Shown here: positions 18,582 to 28,362 of the stretch, piece by piece | How positions within the stretch are numbered: position 1 is the first letter of the stretch | How the letters are laid out: every line of letters starts with the position of its first letter | DNA from: Sphingobacterium paucimobilis HER1398 | Lineage (GTDB): Bacteria > Bacteroidota > Bacteroidia > Sphingobacteriales > Sphingobacteriaceae | NCBI RefSeq assembly: GCF_000416985.1 | Contig: NZ_ATDL01000003.1 | Coordinates: forward strand, 124,001 to 188,000 | Direction of reading: 5' to 3' | DNA: 64,000 bases | Translations under genes and position numbers: made by a program | Notes under the pieces: model-generated | Seen by the model: the letters and a program-made list of their open reading frames with translations, nothing else | What the model was told of the DNA's origin: nothing | Database searches by the model: none

Positions 18582-20105
18582 CTAATTTGTAACCTGGAAT
18601 GTAATAGGTTCCAAGTTTTGTGCTACACCATCAGGTCCTATCCCTACAATATCGTAGATCATTACGACCGAACCAGCTTTAACACCACTAAGTCCTGACT
18701 TCATCTGCGCACTAAAATCATTGCCAGAAGAAGAATAAGGTCCGATAGGATCTACCCGAGGTATAGCGATATACATACTGAATTTAGTAACTCTAAATTT
18801 AGCATCAAAATCAAAATTATCCAAGGAGGCCGACACGACAGTCTGTCCTCTTAATTGTGCCGCCGAAATACGTCCCCCAGTCTTTCCTCCCACACGCGCA
18901 GTAGGCTGAGGAATACGTTTCACACGAAACTTCGAAGTACCCAGATTTTGGGTCTTTCCATCTATGGTAGCTGTCACAGCCAAAGAAACATCACCAGGCG
19001 ATGAAACACGAGCGGTGTACTTGGCGTCACCTTTCGATGTAAGATTCACACCTGCCCCAGAAACTTTCAAACTTTCTACAGGCACACCTGGTGCCGAGAT
19101 CGAAATAGGATTGTCTACGCCGATATACAATACGTTCATCGCGTCAGGCGAAACTACAGCAGATGGTTTCGAAACCTGAAATGTCATAGGCTCAGTTTCG
19201 TATGTTTTGACCGTACCGTCTGTCTGCTGAACACGGATAGATCCGCGCCATGTATGTGTACCCACACCTGGAGTCAAAGAATAGGTTCCTTGCCCATCCA
19301 CCACTGGCAGCGAAGAACCATTAACCGATATCTGCGGACTTGATTTAGAATCATAGGCCGTAAGGAAGACTTTGGCAGTATACGGTTGTCCGGCTATCAA
19401 ATAAGATGTCGGCGCAACAGCCACGGCTGCAAATTTATCCAAATTGACCACAGCCTGATCCATCTTACCAAAAATATGTTTTACAACAGCGGATTCCGCA
19501 TTCTTAGCATCAGCATTAATTTTATCCAAAGCCGTAATTGCTGCCGTCAATGGAATACCGTCACCAAAATTTACATTTTCCCAGGTCTTTTTCACACCAG
19601 CCCTTGGAGCAGGATCCTCGGCCGACAATGCAAAGTTCACCTCGTTATTAGTCAGTTTTTTCAATTGATCAGCGGTGCTATTTATCAGCTCACGGAGTTG
19701 TTTTCCTCTTCCTTCGTTGATCATTAAACGGGTCGAAATCCCCGTACTACTACGGTATTTGACGTCTCCTGTCTCTTCATCCATTCCTCCCCCCGCTCCT
19801 GACAATGCCTGGTTGTATTCTGTCAACTTAGATGTTAATTGCGCAATCAGCTTTTGCGCTTCTTCCGCTTTAGTCAACAAGGGTTGCGCACGCTCTGGGT
19901 TTTCCTTCATTTTGGTTTCCCGAAATGCTAAAAACATATTGTCGATACCAGCCTGCGTATTCTGTGTCGATGTATTTAAACTATTTCCTAGATTTCTAAA
20001 GGCGTCTAGAATAGAATCCGATACATTTAGCGCTACCAATCCCAGTAGTACTAGATATAGGATCCCAATCATCCGCTGTCTAGGTGTTTCCTTATGTCCT
20101 GCCAT
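18582..20105 (-). CDS. gldM: Gliding motility / type IX secretion motor protein GldM (PorM)
   Basis: A 507-residue inner-membrane protein with one N-terminal membrane helix (about 12-33, MIGILYLVLLGLVALNV) and a long periplasmic region of helical then beta domains. Arg9 in KETPRQRM precedes the helix. This is the position of the Arg that pairs with the GldL glutamate in the proton-driven motor of Flavobacterium. GldM transmits torque to the GldK/GldN ring. It is 19 bp upstream of gldN and 43 bp downstream of gldL. Confidence 0.96.
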   Translation of the reverse strand: MAGHKETPRQRMIGILYLVLLGLVALNVSDSILDAFRNLGNSLNTSTQNTQAGIDNMFLAFRETKMKENPERAQPLLTKAEEAQKLIAQLTSKLTEYNQALSGAGGGMDEETGDVKYRSSTGISTRLMINEGRGKQLRELINSTADQLKKLTNNEVNFALSAEDPAPRAGVKKTWENVNFGDGIPLTAAITALDKINADAKNAESAVVKHIFGKMDQAVVNLDKFAAVAVAPTSYLIAGQPYTAKVFLTAYDSKSSPQISVNGSSLPVVDGQGTYSLTPGVGTHTWRGSIRVQQTDGTVKTYETEPMTFQVSKPSAVVSPDAMNVLYIGVDNPISISAPGVPVESLKVSGAGVNLTSKGDAKYTARVSSPGDVSLAVTATIDGKTQNLGTSKFRVKRIPQPTARVGGKTGGRISAAQLRGQTVVSASLDNFDFDAKFRVTKFSMYIAIPRVDPIGPYSSSGNDFSAQMKSGLSGVKAGSVVMIYDIVGIGPDGVAQNLEPITFQVTN

Positions 20106-20148
20106 AGTCTTTAATTTTCCTTAGATCTGTTTCCAATTAAAGTTATAC

Positions 20149-20790
20149 TTAGGAACGATTAGCATTCATTGCCGACAACATATTACCATAGATGGAATTC
20201 AATGATGTCAAGTTTTTATTGAAAGTACTCACTTGCTCTTTAAACTGTTGCATATCCCCAGAAGCCTCATTAAAGGTCTGCAGATCCGCTGCTGCACGCT
20301 CAAAAGCATGGCTTAACTGTGATGCCCCCGTAGAAGCAGCATTCAGCTTGTCCGCAAACTGATTCGTAGCTGTAGCCGTATCAGCAACCTTAGAAATTGC
20401 AGCGACCTTATCCCCGAACGTACGTAAACCATCGCCTAAATTTCCGATCAGATTCTCATCAATTTTAGCATCTTGCAATAACTTGTCCAATGCAGCAGTA
20501 TTACCAACCGCCGCAGGTTGTGCAACAGCTGCTACAGCACTGCGCTTGGGAAGCTCACCGTTAAAATTCTCATCAAGCTCCGGATATACTCTTGTCCAGT
20601 CTACTTCTTTTTCTTCGGCCATAAATCCCATAATGAAAAACAACAAAGCCTCGACAGCGAGCCCGATGCCGATCATCCATTCTCCTCCTTTGAAGGAAAG
20701 AATTTTAAACATCAAACCGATAATAACTACAGTCGCTCCCCAGTTGATAAGCGTGTTGATTCCAAAACCAAATTTCTTTTTGCGTGCCAT
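20149..20790 (-). CDS. gldL: Gliding motility / type IX secretion motor protein GldL (PorL)
   Basis: A 213-residue protein with two closely spaced membrane helices near the N-terminus (about 13-32 and 38-57) and a cytoplasmic tail with coiled-coil-like heptads. Glu47 in the second helix (GLAVEALLFF) matches the conserved membrane glutamate proposed to carry protons in GldLM. The Gly-rich start MARKKKFGFGINTLINWGA is typical. It is encoded between gldK and gldM. Confidence 0.95.
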   Translation of the reverse strand: MARKKKFGFGINTLINWGATVVIIGLMFKILSFKGGEWMIGIGLAVEALLFFIMGFMAEEKEVDWTRVYPELDENFNGELPKRSAVAAVAQPAAVGNTAALDKLLQDAKIDENLIGNLGDGLRTFGDKVAAISKVADTATATNQFADKLNAASTGASQLSHAFERAAADLQTFNEASGDMQQFKEQVSTFNKNLTSLNSIYGNMLSAMNANRS

Positions 20791-20841
20791 ATGACTAATG
20801 CTAATTTACTAGTACGTTATTAATATTATTGCTCTTATATT

Positions 20842-22140
20842 CTAATATGCTACCCCAGGGTATCGTGTAACCGACCGAAAGCCAATATACGACTTGGCGG
20901 TATCTTGATACTCATACTGTCTAGTTCCGTTCTGCAAGAAGAAACCGACATCTTTCCATGATCCTCCACGGATTACCTTTCTCTTCATCGTCTCGTGATC
21001 CGATGCTTTAGCATTGTAACTATAGGTAGGATTCATATCATGGACAAAAGAGTAGGCTGATTCATTATAACTGGACTGTGTCCATTCGGCGACATTACCC
21101 GCCATATTGTACAGTCCAAAGTCATTCGGCCAATAGGAATATACTGGTGCAGTATAAGCTACACCGTCATCAATATAATTACCACGACCTGGTTTAAAGT
21201 TGGCCATGAGACAACCTCTGGCATTACGTGCTGTCGGTCCACCCCATGGGTATTGTGTACCAGTCTTTCCACCTCTTGCTGCATACTCCCATTCTGCTTC
21301 TGAAGGCAACTGATAATCGAAACGCGGTTGTACACGGTTCTTCGCAGCCATATTATTAAACAATTGTGTACGCCAAGAGTTAAAGGCCTGTGCTTGTCGC
21401 CAAGTTACACCGACAACAGGATAGTCGTCAAAAGAAGGGTGCGAAAAATACCCGTTGACCATAGGCTCATTGGCTGCATAACTGAAATCAGCAAGCCACA
21501 CTGTCGTGTCTGGATAGATCAACATCGTATCACGCATAATAAAATCCGAGCGTCTTTTGGAAGGGTCATTTTTCCCACGAACAGCCGCTTGTTGGTCATA
21601 CCATTCAAAATGATATTTCAACAGGCGCACATCCAACTCATTCCGACCAAACACTCGGTCTTCCCCTTGGTAGAACATACTACCTAGACGTTCTCGTTTA
21701 TCTTTATCCGTAGTTTTCCATGGTGATTGCTTAGCCACTTTATCCCAATCGATATAGCGTTCACCACTGGCATCATCTGTGGCCAAAAAATAGGAATCAT
21801 CCCCTAAAAAATTGTGGATTAAAATCGAATCGCGAACCCAGTTGACAAACTGACGATACTCACTGTTGGATATCTCTGTGTCGTCCATGTAAAACGGAGC
21901 AATAGTAACTTGACGATTTTGGGCGGTTTGTGAAAACCCGATATCTTCGTCCGATTGTCCCATGATAAAAGTACCTCCTGGAATAAGTACCATCCCATGT
22001 GGAGTCTTATTTGCCTTCAACTTATCCAATCGTACGCCTACTAGCTCACCGGTATTACTTGGCCCCTTACATCCCATGGCGACTACCGCTATCAGCACGC
22101 ATACAAAACCATAAGACAATCTGTAACGATTAAATTTCAT
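20842..22140 (-). CDS. gldK: Gliding motility / type IX secretion lipoprotein GldK (PorK)
   Basis: A 432-residue outer-membrane lipoprotein. The signal peptide ends in VVAMGCKG, with Cys24 as the lipidated residue. The body is a formylglycine-generating-enzyme (SUMF1) fold: MVLIPGGTFIMGQSDED at the start, YQLPSEAEWEYAARGG in the middle, and KVIRGGSWKD and GFRSVTR at the end. GldK uses this fold structurally, not as an enzyme, to build the periplasmic ring with GldN. First gene of gldKLMN. The 255-bp AT-rich spacer upstream (22141-22395) must hold its promoter, but I cannot pick an exact box. Confidence 0.95.
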   Translation of the reverse strand: MKFNRYRLSYGFVCVLIAVVAMGCKGPSNTGELVGVRLDKLKANKTPHGMVLIPGGTFIMGQSDEDIGFSQTAQNRQVTIAPFYMDDTEISNSEYRQFVNWVRDSILIHNFLGDDSYFLATDDASGERYIDWDKVAKQSPWKTTDKDKRERLGSMFYQGEDRVFGRNELDVRLLKYHFEWYDQQAAVRGKNDPSKRRSDFIMRDTMLIYPDTTVWLADFSYAANEPMVNGYFSHPSFDDYPVVGVTWRQAQAFNSWRTQLFNNMAAKNRVQPRFDYQLPSEAEWEYAARGGKTGTQYPWGGPTARNARGCLMANFKPGRGNYIDDGVAYTAPVYSYWPNDFGLYNMAGNVAEWTQSSYNESAYSFVHDMNPTYSYNAKASDHETMKRKVIRGGSWKDVGFFLQNGTRQYEYQDTAKSYIGFRSVTRYPGVAY

Positions 22141-22395
22141 AAATTAATAATCTAAGCTAAAACTTTACTCAAAGTTCTTTTTATCCCATCAAAAAGCCAA
22201 CCAAAAATCGACTTTTAACACATAAAAAAACTCCGAGAAAAAACTCCTCAAACTTTTAACAAGCAAAAGAAGCACCTAAAAATAGGTGTTAATTATGTTA
22301 TTCAATCAAGAATTTTCAAAAAAAAACAAAAAAGATCTCCTCGAGCTTCCTTTTAACACTTTTTAACGAAATTCTTGAAATTGAGAAACGTCCTT

Positions 22396-23163
22396 CTACT
22401 TATTGACCTGCTTGATGTATTGCTCTACAGCCATAGTCATACTTGGTGCACTAGGTGTCGGAGCAGGAATATCTAACAGCAAACCTTTTTCTAACAAAGC
22501 CTGTTGCGTACTGGTACCGAATGCAGCGATACGGGTATTATTCTGTACAAAATCCGGAAAGTTCTCATAGAGAGACTGTACGCTGGATGGACTGAAAAAG
22601 ACAATAATATCGTAAAAGACATCCTTTAGGTCTGCGATATCACTTATTACGGTTTTAAACAAAACTGCAGGCGTAAAATCATAACCATTATCTTGAAGCC
22701 ACTTTTGCGTCTCTTCATTAGCCACATCTGAACAAGGGAACAAAAACTTCTCCTTACTATGCTTTTTCAACACCTCTTCCAAATCCTTGGCAGTCTGCTT
22801 TCCGAAGAATATCTTCCGTTTTCTATATTGTATATATTTTTGTAGATAAAGTGCAATAGCCTCTGAAATGCAAAAATATTTCAACTCTGCCGAAACCTCG
22901 AATCGCATCTCTTCACACACTCTAAAAAAATGGTCAACGGCATTTTTGCTCGTAAATATTACCGCCGAAAAGTCAGAAAAATTAATACGATCCTTTCTAA
23001 TTTCTCTAGCAGGAACCCCCTCTACATGAATAAAACCACGAAAATCCAATTTTAGATTATACTTTTCCGCTAACGTAAAATAAGGCGACTTATCATTTTC
23101 AGGTTTTGGCAATGTAACCAACACGCTTTTTACTTTTTTTGCTCTCGCAACGTCGATCTGCAT
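22396..23163 (-). CDS. hemD: Uroporphyrinogen-III synthase
   Basis: A 255-residue enzyme that cyclises hydroxymethylbilane to uroporphyrinogen III in heme and siroheme synthesis. The family is poorly conserved. The pieces VLVTLPKPENDKSPYF, AVIFTSKNAVDHFF, DIIVFFSPSSVQSL and IAAFGTSTQQALLEKG fit the two Rossmann-like domains of HemD. It follows the DUF4271 gene by 12 bp in one operon and sits upstream of gldKLMN, an arrangement common in Bacteroidota. No other heme gene is nearby. Confidence 0.9.
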   Translation of the reverse strand: MQIDVARAKKVKSVLVTLPKPENDKSPYFTLAEKYNLKLDFRGFIHVEGVPAREIRKDRINFSDFSAVIFTSKNAVDHFFRVCEEMRFEVSAELKYFCISEAIALYLQKYIQYRKRKIFFGKQTAKDLEEVLKKHSKEKFLFPCSDVANEETQKWLQDNGYDFTPAVLFKTVISDIADLKDVFYDIIVFFSPSSVQSLYENFPDFVQNNTRIAAFGTSTQQALLEKGLLLDIPAPTPSAPSMTMAVEQYIKQVNK

Positions 23164-23175
23164 AAAATTCTATCT

Positions 23176-24162
23176 TTAATTGTTTAGTGTTTTCACTAAT
23201 ATTAAAATCGGTGCAATTTCTAAGCTGCAAAGATACAGAATTAAATAAAAGATTGAAAACCTAAGATTCCCCACTACACTGTAAGCGGTACGTAAAAAGC
23301 GGTATAAGAACAAGATAGACACCACAATGAGAAAGAAAATTAATATTATCTTAAAGTATGAGGTCGGGAAAAAGGTAACGAAAAGCAATAGCGGCATTAA
23401 TATTAACATACTGTTAAAGTATACTAAATACAGTACGGTGATATATTCCCGGACCAACCTTTCCACCTCAAAGACGATAGCGATAGCCCGGACCATGACG
23501 ATCTTCGTAACGAACAGAATTGCCACAAAAACTGAAATCTGCAAAAAGCTAGCAAAAGTCACAGCGCTCATCGGATTATAGGCAGACCGATAGATAAGGA
23601 TAAATAAGCCGAGGGAAAAACTAAAGATAATATACAGAAATATGTACGGCCAGGACGTCACTACATTATCTTCCTTACTGATCTGAGCAAGAACTCGATC
23701 ATTAAAAAATCCGTAGATAATATTTTGAAAATTCGAATAGAAAAACAATCGAACCAACCCTATCCCCAAAAACAACAAAATCAGCACACCAATGATCCAT
23801 AGCGGACGATCCACTTTCGAAACAGCCGGCATAGTAGCCTCTTCCTTATGAGTGACTAGACTCGCTGCAAATTCCATCCAAGACACAAAATTGTTATCGC
23901 TTACAATTACTTGCTTCCGAAGGCTATCCAGATACGGATTGGGTCTATTGTTATCCAAAAAGATATACACCCTTGCCAAAGAATCTTTTTTTAACGCTAC
24001 AGTCGCCAAAGAATCCTGTACGGCCCGTTGCAAGGAATCCGATGGTATGGTCAATGGTACAGTCTGTGCCTTTAAGGTGACAAACGAAAATATCACTATA
24101 ACTAGCATCAGAAGATATTCCAGTTTTTTCCTAATTTGCGACAGCCTATACTTTGTTTTCAT
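23176..24162 (-). CDS. DUF4271 multi-spanning membrane protein
   Basis: A 328-residue protein with an N-terminal signal-like helix (YLLMLVIVIFSFVTLKAQ), a periplasmic stretch of about 90 residues, then some six or seven membrane helices to the C-terminus. It matches the DUF4271 family, which in Bacteroidota is repeatedly found beside hemD and type IX secretion genes. A role in secretion or in membrane insertion has been suspected only from this context. Its start is 46 bp from the divergent tag gene, so the two promoters overlap. Confidence 0.8.
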   Translation of the reverse strand: MKTKYRLSQIRKKLEYLLMLVIVIFSFVTLKAQTVPLTIPSDSLQRAVQDSLATVALKKDSLARVYIFLDNNRPNPYLDSLRKQVIVSDNNFVSWMEFAASLVTHKEEATMPAVSKVDRPLWIIGVLILLFLGIGLVRLFFYSNFQNIIYGFFNDRVLAQISKEDNVVTSWPYIFLYIIFSFSLGLFILIYRSAYNPMSAVTFASFLQISVFVAILFVTKIVMVRAIAIVFEVERLVREYITVLYLVYFNSMLILMPLLLFVTFFPTSYFKIILIFFLIVVSILFLYRFLRTAYSVVGNLRFSIFYLILYLCSLEIAPILILVKTLNN

Positions 24163-24208
24163 GTGTATTCAAAGGTAGGATTTTTGTCCTTAAAAACTAA
24201 ACGATTCT

Positions 24209-24775
24209 ATGAGTGAAGCAAGCAATAGATGCCCCTGGTGCGGAAACGATCCGCTATACGTAGCCTATCATGATACAGAATGGGGGAAAAAGGTTACTGA
24301 TGATCAGATTTTCTTCGAATTCCTTATACTCGAATCCGCCCAAGCCGGTCTGAGCTGGATTACCGTATTAAAGAAGCGCGAAGGGTACCGCAAGCTGTTT
24401 GCTGGCTTTGATCCGGTAAAAGTTGCTGAATTTACAGAACAACAGATCGATAAAATAGCACAGGATCCGGCAATCATACGACACCGCGGAAAAGTCGCTG
24501 CGGCAGTAAACAACGCCAAAGTATTCCTCACAATACAAAAAGAATTTGGCTCTTTCTACAATTACCTTTACACCTTTATGCCCAATGGACAACCTATCCA
24601 AAACCAGCTCGCTTCTATGAAAGAGGCGCCTACCAGCACCTCTCAATCCGATGCGCTGTCCAAGGATCTAAAAAAACGAGGTATCAAATTCTTTGGAACA
24701 ACGATATGTTATGCCTTTATGCAGGCTGTAGGCATGGTGAATGACCACCTCGACAGTTGCGACTTCAAAAACTAA
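24209..24775 (+). CDS. tag: DNA-3-methyladenine glycosylase I
   Basis: Removes 3-methyladenine from alkylated DNA in base-excision repair. The 188-residue length is normal. The N-terminus RCPWCGNDPLYVAYHDTEWG is the TAG signature. The zinc-snap ligands are visible as Cys8, His21, His180 and Cys184, with the same spacing as in the E. coli enzyme. GLSWITVLKKREGYR forms part of the base pocket. The stop codon overlaps that of convergent hpt by 4 bp. Confidence 0.96.
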   Translation: MSEASNRCPWCGNDPLYVAYHDTEWGKKVTDDQIFFEFLILESAQAGLSWITVLKKREGYRKLFAGFDPVKVAEFTEQQIDKIAQDPAIIRHRGKVAAAVNNAKVFLTIQKEFGSFYNYLYTFMPNGQPIQNQLASMKEAPTSTSQSDALSKDLKKRGIKFFGTTICYAFMQAVGMVNDHLDSCDFKN

Positions 24776-25317
24776 CCAGCTCCTGTAACCTCTTTGTAAA
24801 TATCAGGGAGGTTACGGCACTGCCCGTTATAATCCAGTCCATAGCCCACGACAAATTCAGGGTCAATTTCGAAACCTACGTACATGATATTTTCAAATTC
24901 ATGCTGGAGACAGGCAGGCTTCAACAAAAGCGTACACACCGCCACACTCGCCACCCCCAGTTTTTCCAAGGCTTCCATCGTATATTTCAAGGATCGACCA
25001 GAGTCAACCACATCCTCTACGATAACCACATCGCGTCCCGTCAGATCAATGCCAACACCGATGAGTTCGTGTATACTTCCCTGTGCCGTCCCAGCGTAGG
25101 AAGCTAATTTAACGAAAGACATTTCACAGGGGATGTGCACCTGTTTCATCAGGTCCGCCATAAACATAAAACAGCCATTCAACACCCCAATAAATACCGG
25201 GTGTTTGTCTGCATATTGCACATTGATATCTATACCGATCAGACGGATTCTCTTTTTTATTTCATCATATTCGATAAAAGGTTCGAATTTCAAATTATCA
25301 ATCTCGATCGTTCTCAT
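24772..25317 (-). CDS. hpt: Hypoxanthine phosphoribosyltransferase
   Basis: Purine salvage enzyme that makes IMP or GMP from hypoxanthine or guanine and PRPP. The 181-residue length fits. The PRPP-binding loop is VVIVEDVVDSGRSL, and the flexible loop region is SFVKLASYAGT. The C-terminal GYGLDYNGQCRNLPDIY is typical of HPRT. Its start lies 5 bp after the stop of the AsmA-like/GT51 gene, so the two form an operon. Confidence 0.95.
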   Translation of the reverse strand: MRTIEIDNLKFEPFIEYDEIKKRIRLIGIDINVQYADKHPVFIGVLNGCFMFMADLMKQVHIPCEMSFVKLASYAGTAQGSIHELIGVGIDLTGRDVVIVEDVVDSGRSLKYTMEALEKLGVASVAVCTLLLKPACLQHEFENIMYVGFEIDPEFVVGYGLDYNGQCRNLPDIYKEVTGAG

Positions 25318-25322
25318 CTTAT

Positions 25323-27368
25323 TTAATTCTTTTGTTCTTTATTCATCAGCTTCTCCAAGATAGACTTCTTCGCAGTCTCCTCTCTCTCCATTTCCTCCAT
25401 TAGACGTTCATGTTCTTCTACTACCCCCAGCGATACCGTATCCCGCACCAAGGGGGCAGGAGGACGTAAGCCTGACTGTAGCACGACATCGTAAAAACCA
25501 TAATTAGCCGGCACATTGACCTCTTTCAGATCGCCAACCTTGGTCATGATATAACCATAGGTATTGAAATGACGCTGTACCCACGGCTTAAGATGTCCCG
25601 TATAATCAAAGGAAGACAATCCCGTCTTAGGTCTCGGCACAATACTCGAAAGGAATAGACTTTCTCCCAGATTGAGCTCCTGTGGCCGCTTTTTAAAATA
25701 GTACCGCGATGCTTCAGCAATACCGTACACATCTTTCCCCCACTCGATCACATTCAGATAGATTTCAAAGAGCCTATCCTTACTGACCTGACCCGAAGCC
25801 TCCAGAAGCCAGACCAGCAGAATTTCTTCAAATTTACGCGTCATCGTCTTCTTGCGATTCAAAAACACATTCTTGACCAACTGCATCGACAACGTACTCG
25901 CCCCACGCTTAAACTTACGTTCTTTAATATTCGTTCGAATCGACAATTTAAAAGCCTCTTCTTCAAAACCATTGTGTGTATAGAAAAAGGGGTCTTCCGT
26001 ATTACGTACGGTAGTCTTCAGTACATAAGGTATCTGTCCCAGTGGTGTAAAATCAGGATTGCTTGGTCCTACCACAATATGCCGTACAAAGGTCGTATCG
26101 TCGTAAGCATCATACTCAAAAGGAAAGTTAAGCGAGTCCACTTTGGCTTTCCCCCAATGTAATACTTTCAGATCCGTGTCATCGATTGATGACTTGAATA
26201 CGATATTGTCAGGATTATCCAATTCGACAGCAAAATCAAGGTTATAATCGACTTGCCCCGTCACTCCTATTCCTTCCAAACTCTCAAATAATCCAACAGG
26301 AATAGCATCAAAAAAATTCTGTGCAACAAAAGGGCCTGTACGTACAGAAAGCTCGATCTTCTTAGCAGGTTTGATCGTAAACTTCGCCTTGGGAGATACA
26401 GAAAACTCTTTGACCGTTATTTTTGACTTATCAGTCAATGCAATATAATCGTTAGCAATGGCAAAGCCACCTGTTGCCTGGCCATGAGGCAAGACCACCG
26501 GCTCGTCCGAAAGCCGTCTGTGCCTGACCACCAGGTTGTCATATTCGACCGCCCCAGTCACATGCAACAGATCTTTTTCCACTTTTCGGATACCCGCAAG
26601 GTCAAAAACCAGTTTGTCAAAGCTAATGCCCAAACCATATTTGCCCCGTAAAAAAGGCAGCTCTGTATTCTTCTCTTTGGACGATACTTCGACTTTGAGT
26701 TTCTGTTGATCGCCATTGACATAACCTTGGAGACGCCACTCGGCATCATGATCATTCAGAAAAAGACTCGTTTCGAAATCACCGTCATCAACAATAGCTT
26801 TAGGAACCCGTATACGCTGATGGAGCAGACTGTCCCGGTAAGAGATTTCAAAATCATTCATCCGCATATTGCTGGGTACTTTAGAGAAGATCTGTTTAGC
26901 GAGACGTTGTGCCCACTCTGCGAAGTTGCGCTCATTGGGCTCTTCCACAGAAGTGGAATCTTTTTCCTTTTTACGAAACAAAAAGTCATAATTGCTGAGC
27001 GTGTCTTTTTTGACAAAGGAGACTTTGCCCTTATCCAGATCGAAGTGACCTATTTTAACTTCGCCAAACAATAAAGGCCATACCCGAATACCGACCCCCA
27101 AATGATCCATCGTCGCCAACGTATCTCGGCCCACAGGGATTAGAGCAACACGATCAAAAACAACAGTCGTCAGCCCATCAAAGCGATAATTAGCCACATT
27201 AAAATCAAGCTGATAGTCTTTCTTAAGCTTTGCTTGTGCCTTATGCACAGCCATATCCAAGTACCCTTGCCGTTTGGACATCGCAAAAGCAAATGCTGCT
27301 CCAAACAATACAACAAGAACTCCTAAGGCTATTATAAGCCACTTTTTCCGTGACGATGAAAAACGCAT
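25323..27368 (-). CDS. AsmA-like / GT51 peptidoglycan transglycosylase fusion
   Basis: A 681-residue protein with one N-terminal membrane helix (about 10-30). A periplasmic beta-rich AsmA-like region follows (VANYRFDGLTTVVFDRVAL and later repeats). The C-terminal part, from about residue 455, is a glycosyltransferase 51 domain: TEDPFFYTHNGFEEEAF with the catalytic Glu at about 458, RGASTLSMQLVKNVFL, and RKFEEILLVWLLE. GT51 polymerises lipid II into glycan strands. No penicillin-binding transpeptidase domain is present. The linked AsmA-like part is unlike classical MtgA and may position the enzyme or bind lipids. First gene of an operon with hpt. Confidence 0.87.
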   Translation of the reverse strand: MRFSSSRKKWLIIALGVLVVLFGAAFAFAMSKRQGYLDMAVHKAQAKLKKDYQLDFNVANYRFDGLTTVVFDRVALIPVGRDTLATMDHLGVGIRVWPLLFGEVKIGHFDLDKGKVSFVKKDTLSNYDFLFRKKEKDSTSVEEPNERNFAEWAQRLAKQIFSKVPSNMRMNDFEISYRDSLLHQRIRVPKAIVDDGDFETSLFLNDHDAEWRLQGYVNGDQQKLKVEVSSKEKNTELPFLRGKYGLGISFDKLVFDLAGIRKVEKDLLHVTGAVEYDNLVVRHRRLSDEPVVLPHGQATGGFAIANDYIALTDKSKITVKEFSVSPKAKFTIKPAKKIELSVRTGPFVAQNFFDAIPVGLFESLEGIGVTGQVDYNLDFAVELDNPDNIVFKSSIDDTDLKVLHWGKAKVDSLNFPFEYDAYDDTTFVRHIVVGPSNPDFTPLGQIPYVLKTTVRNTEDPFFYTHNGFEEEAFKLSIRTNIKERKFKRGASTLSMQLVKNVFLNRKKTMTRKFEEILLVWLLEASGQVSKDRLFEIYLNVIEWGKDVYGIAEASRYYFKKRPQELNLGESLFLSSIVPRPKTGLSSFDYTGHLKPWVQRHFNTYGYIMTKVGDLKEVNVPANYGFYDVVLQSGLRPPAPLVRDTVSLGVVEEHERLMEEMEREETAKKSILEKLMNKEQKN

Positions 27369-27432
27369 ATCTAAATCGACCTATTTCGACGTTAAACTTA
27401 GATAAAAAGCGTGAAAATCCCGAAAGATGCAT

Positions 27433-27481
27433 CAAAAAAAATCGAGACATCCCGATTACAGCATCAAAGATATCTCGATTT
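27433..27481 (-). terminator. Intrinsic terminator after the outer-membrane barrel gene
   Basis: The arms AAATCGAGACATC (27439-27451) and GATATCTCGATTT (27469-27481) pair with one mismatch. On the minus strand the stem is followed by a run of T. It ends the transcript of the gene at 27506-28132. Confidence 0.8.
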
Positions 27482-27505
27482 AATTATCGTGTGAGCTAGA
27501 AAAAA

Positions 27506-28132
27506 CTACAATCTAGCACTGAATCCCAAAGACAGAAATCCTTTGAATCCAAATCCCAGCTCCGCAAATCCACCAAAACGTTCCCCGTAACGAACTCCAA
27601 TAGGATTGATCTGGAAAGCAAATACCGTTGAGCTATAATCCTTATCATTATTAGCCGCTGCTCCTACACTGGACGTTCCTGATAAGGTGGTCACCCCAGC
27701 AGAAGCATTTCCATACAACCTTACTTTCCGCTTGCTCATATAGGCGTATTCCGCAGAAGGTAATATCAACACAAAGTTTGTTTTACGAGTTCCCTCTTGT
27801 ACATCCCCCTCCTTCTTCAATTCGTAATCCGCTTTGAATTGCATATAACCCAAGTCCAATCCAACATTAAATCGGGGAGTGACGTGATACCTATAGCCTA
27901 ATCCATACACCAATGGCATTGGACTCTCTCCCGTACGTTTTATTTTGTAATCACTAAAAGAACTGCTAAAAGCATCTGTTAAAGACATGGTGATACCATT
28001 GATAACCGCCAACGGTATCCCATCACTGATCTGAAACCGCAGTTCATGTTTGAGCTCACTCGTCTGCGCAACAGCTCTTGAACCGAAACAGACAGACAGA
28101 AATACACAAAAAAACACATTCGCTTTCTTCAT
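27506..28132 (-). CDS. Outer-membrane beta-barrel protein
   Basis: A 208-residue protein with signal peptide MKKANVFFCVFLSVCFGSRAVAQ. Alternating hydrophobic/polar strands follow, for example PLVYGLGYRYHVTPRFNVGL, VRLYGNASAGV and FAELGFGFKGFLSLGFSARL. This pattern fits a small 8-stranded outer-membrane barrel (OMP_b-brl type). It is flanked by its own terminator and stands alone. Function unknown. Confidence 0.8.
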   Translation of the reverse strand: MKKANVFFCVFLSVCFGSRAVAQTSELKHELRFQISDGIPLAVINGITMSLTDAFSSSFSDYKIKRTGESPMPLVYGLGYRYHVTPRFNVGLDLGYMQFKADYELKKEGDVQEGTRKTNFVLILPSAEYAYMSKRKVRLYGNASAGVTTLSGTSSVGAAANNDKDYSSTVFAFQINPIGVRYGERFGGFAELGFGFKGFLSLGFSARL

Positions 28133-28362
28133 AATAAAAGGGTTTAAAAAAATTGTTCAATAATACTGTTTATCAAACAATCCAGGTTTACAAAAAAATT
28201 CTGATGCTAAGCTACTTATAATACATTGCAACTACAAATACCCCTCCTCTGCGAGAGAGCTTCCTAAAAACAAAATTCTTCAAAACACAACATTTATACA
28301 CTTGCAATAAACAAAGAATAATATTACTTTAGACTATACTTAAACATAAACACTACTAGATT

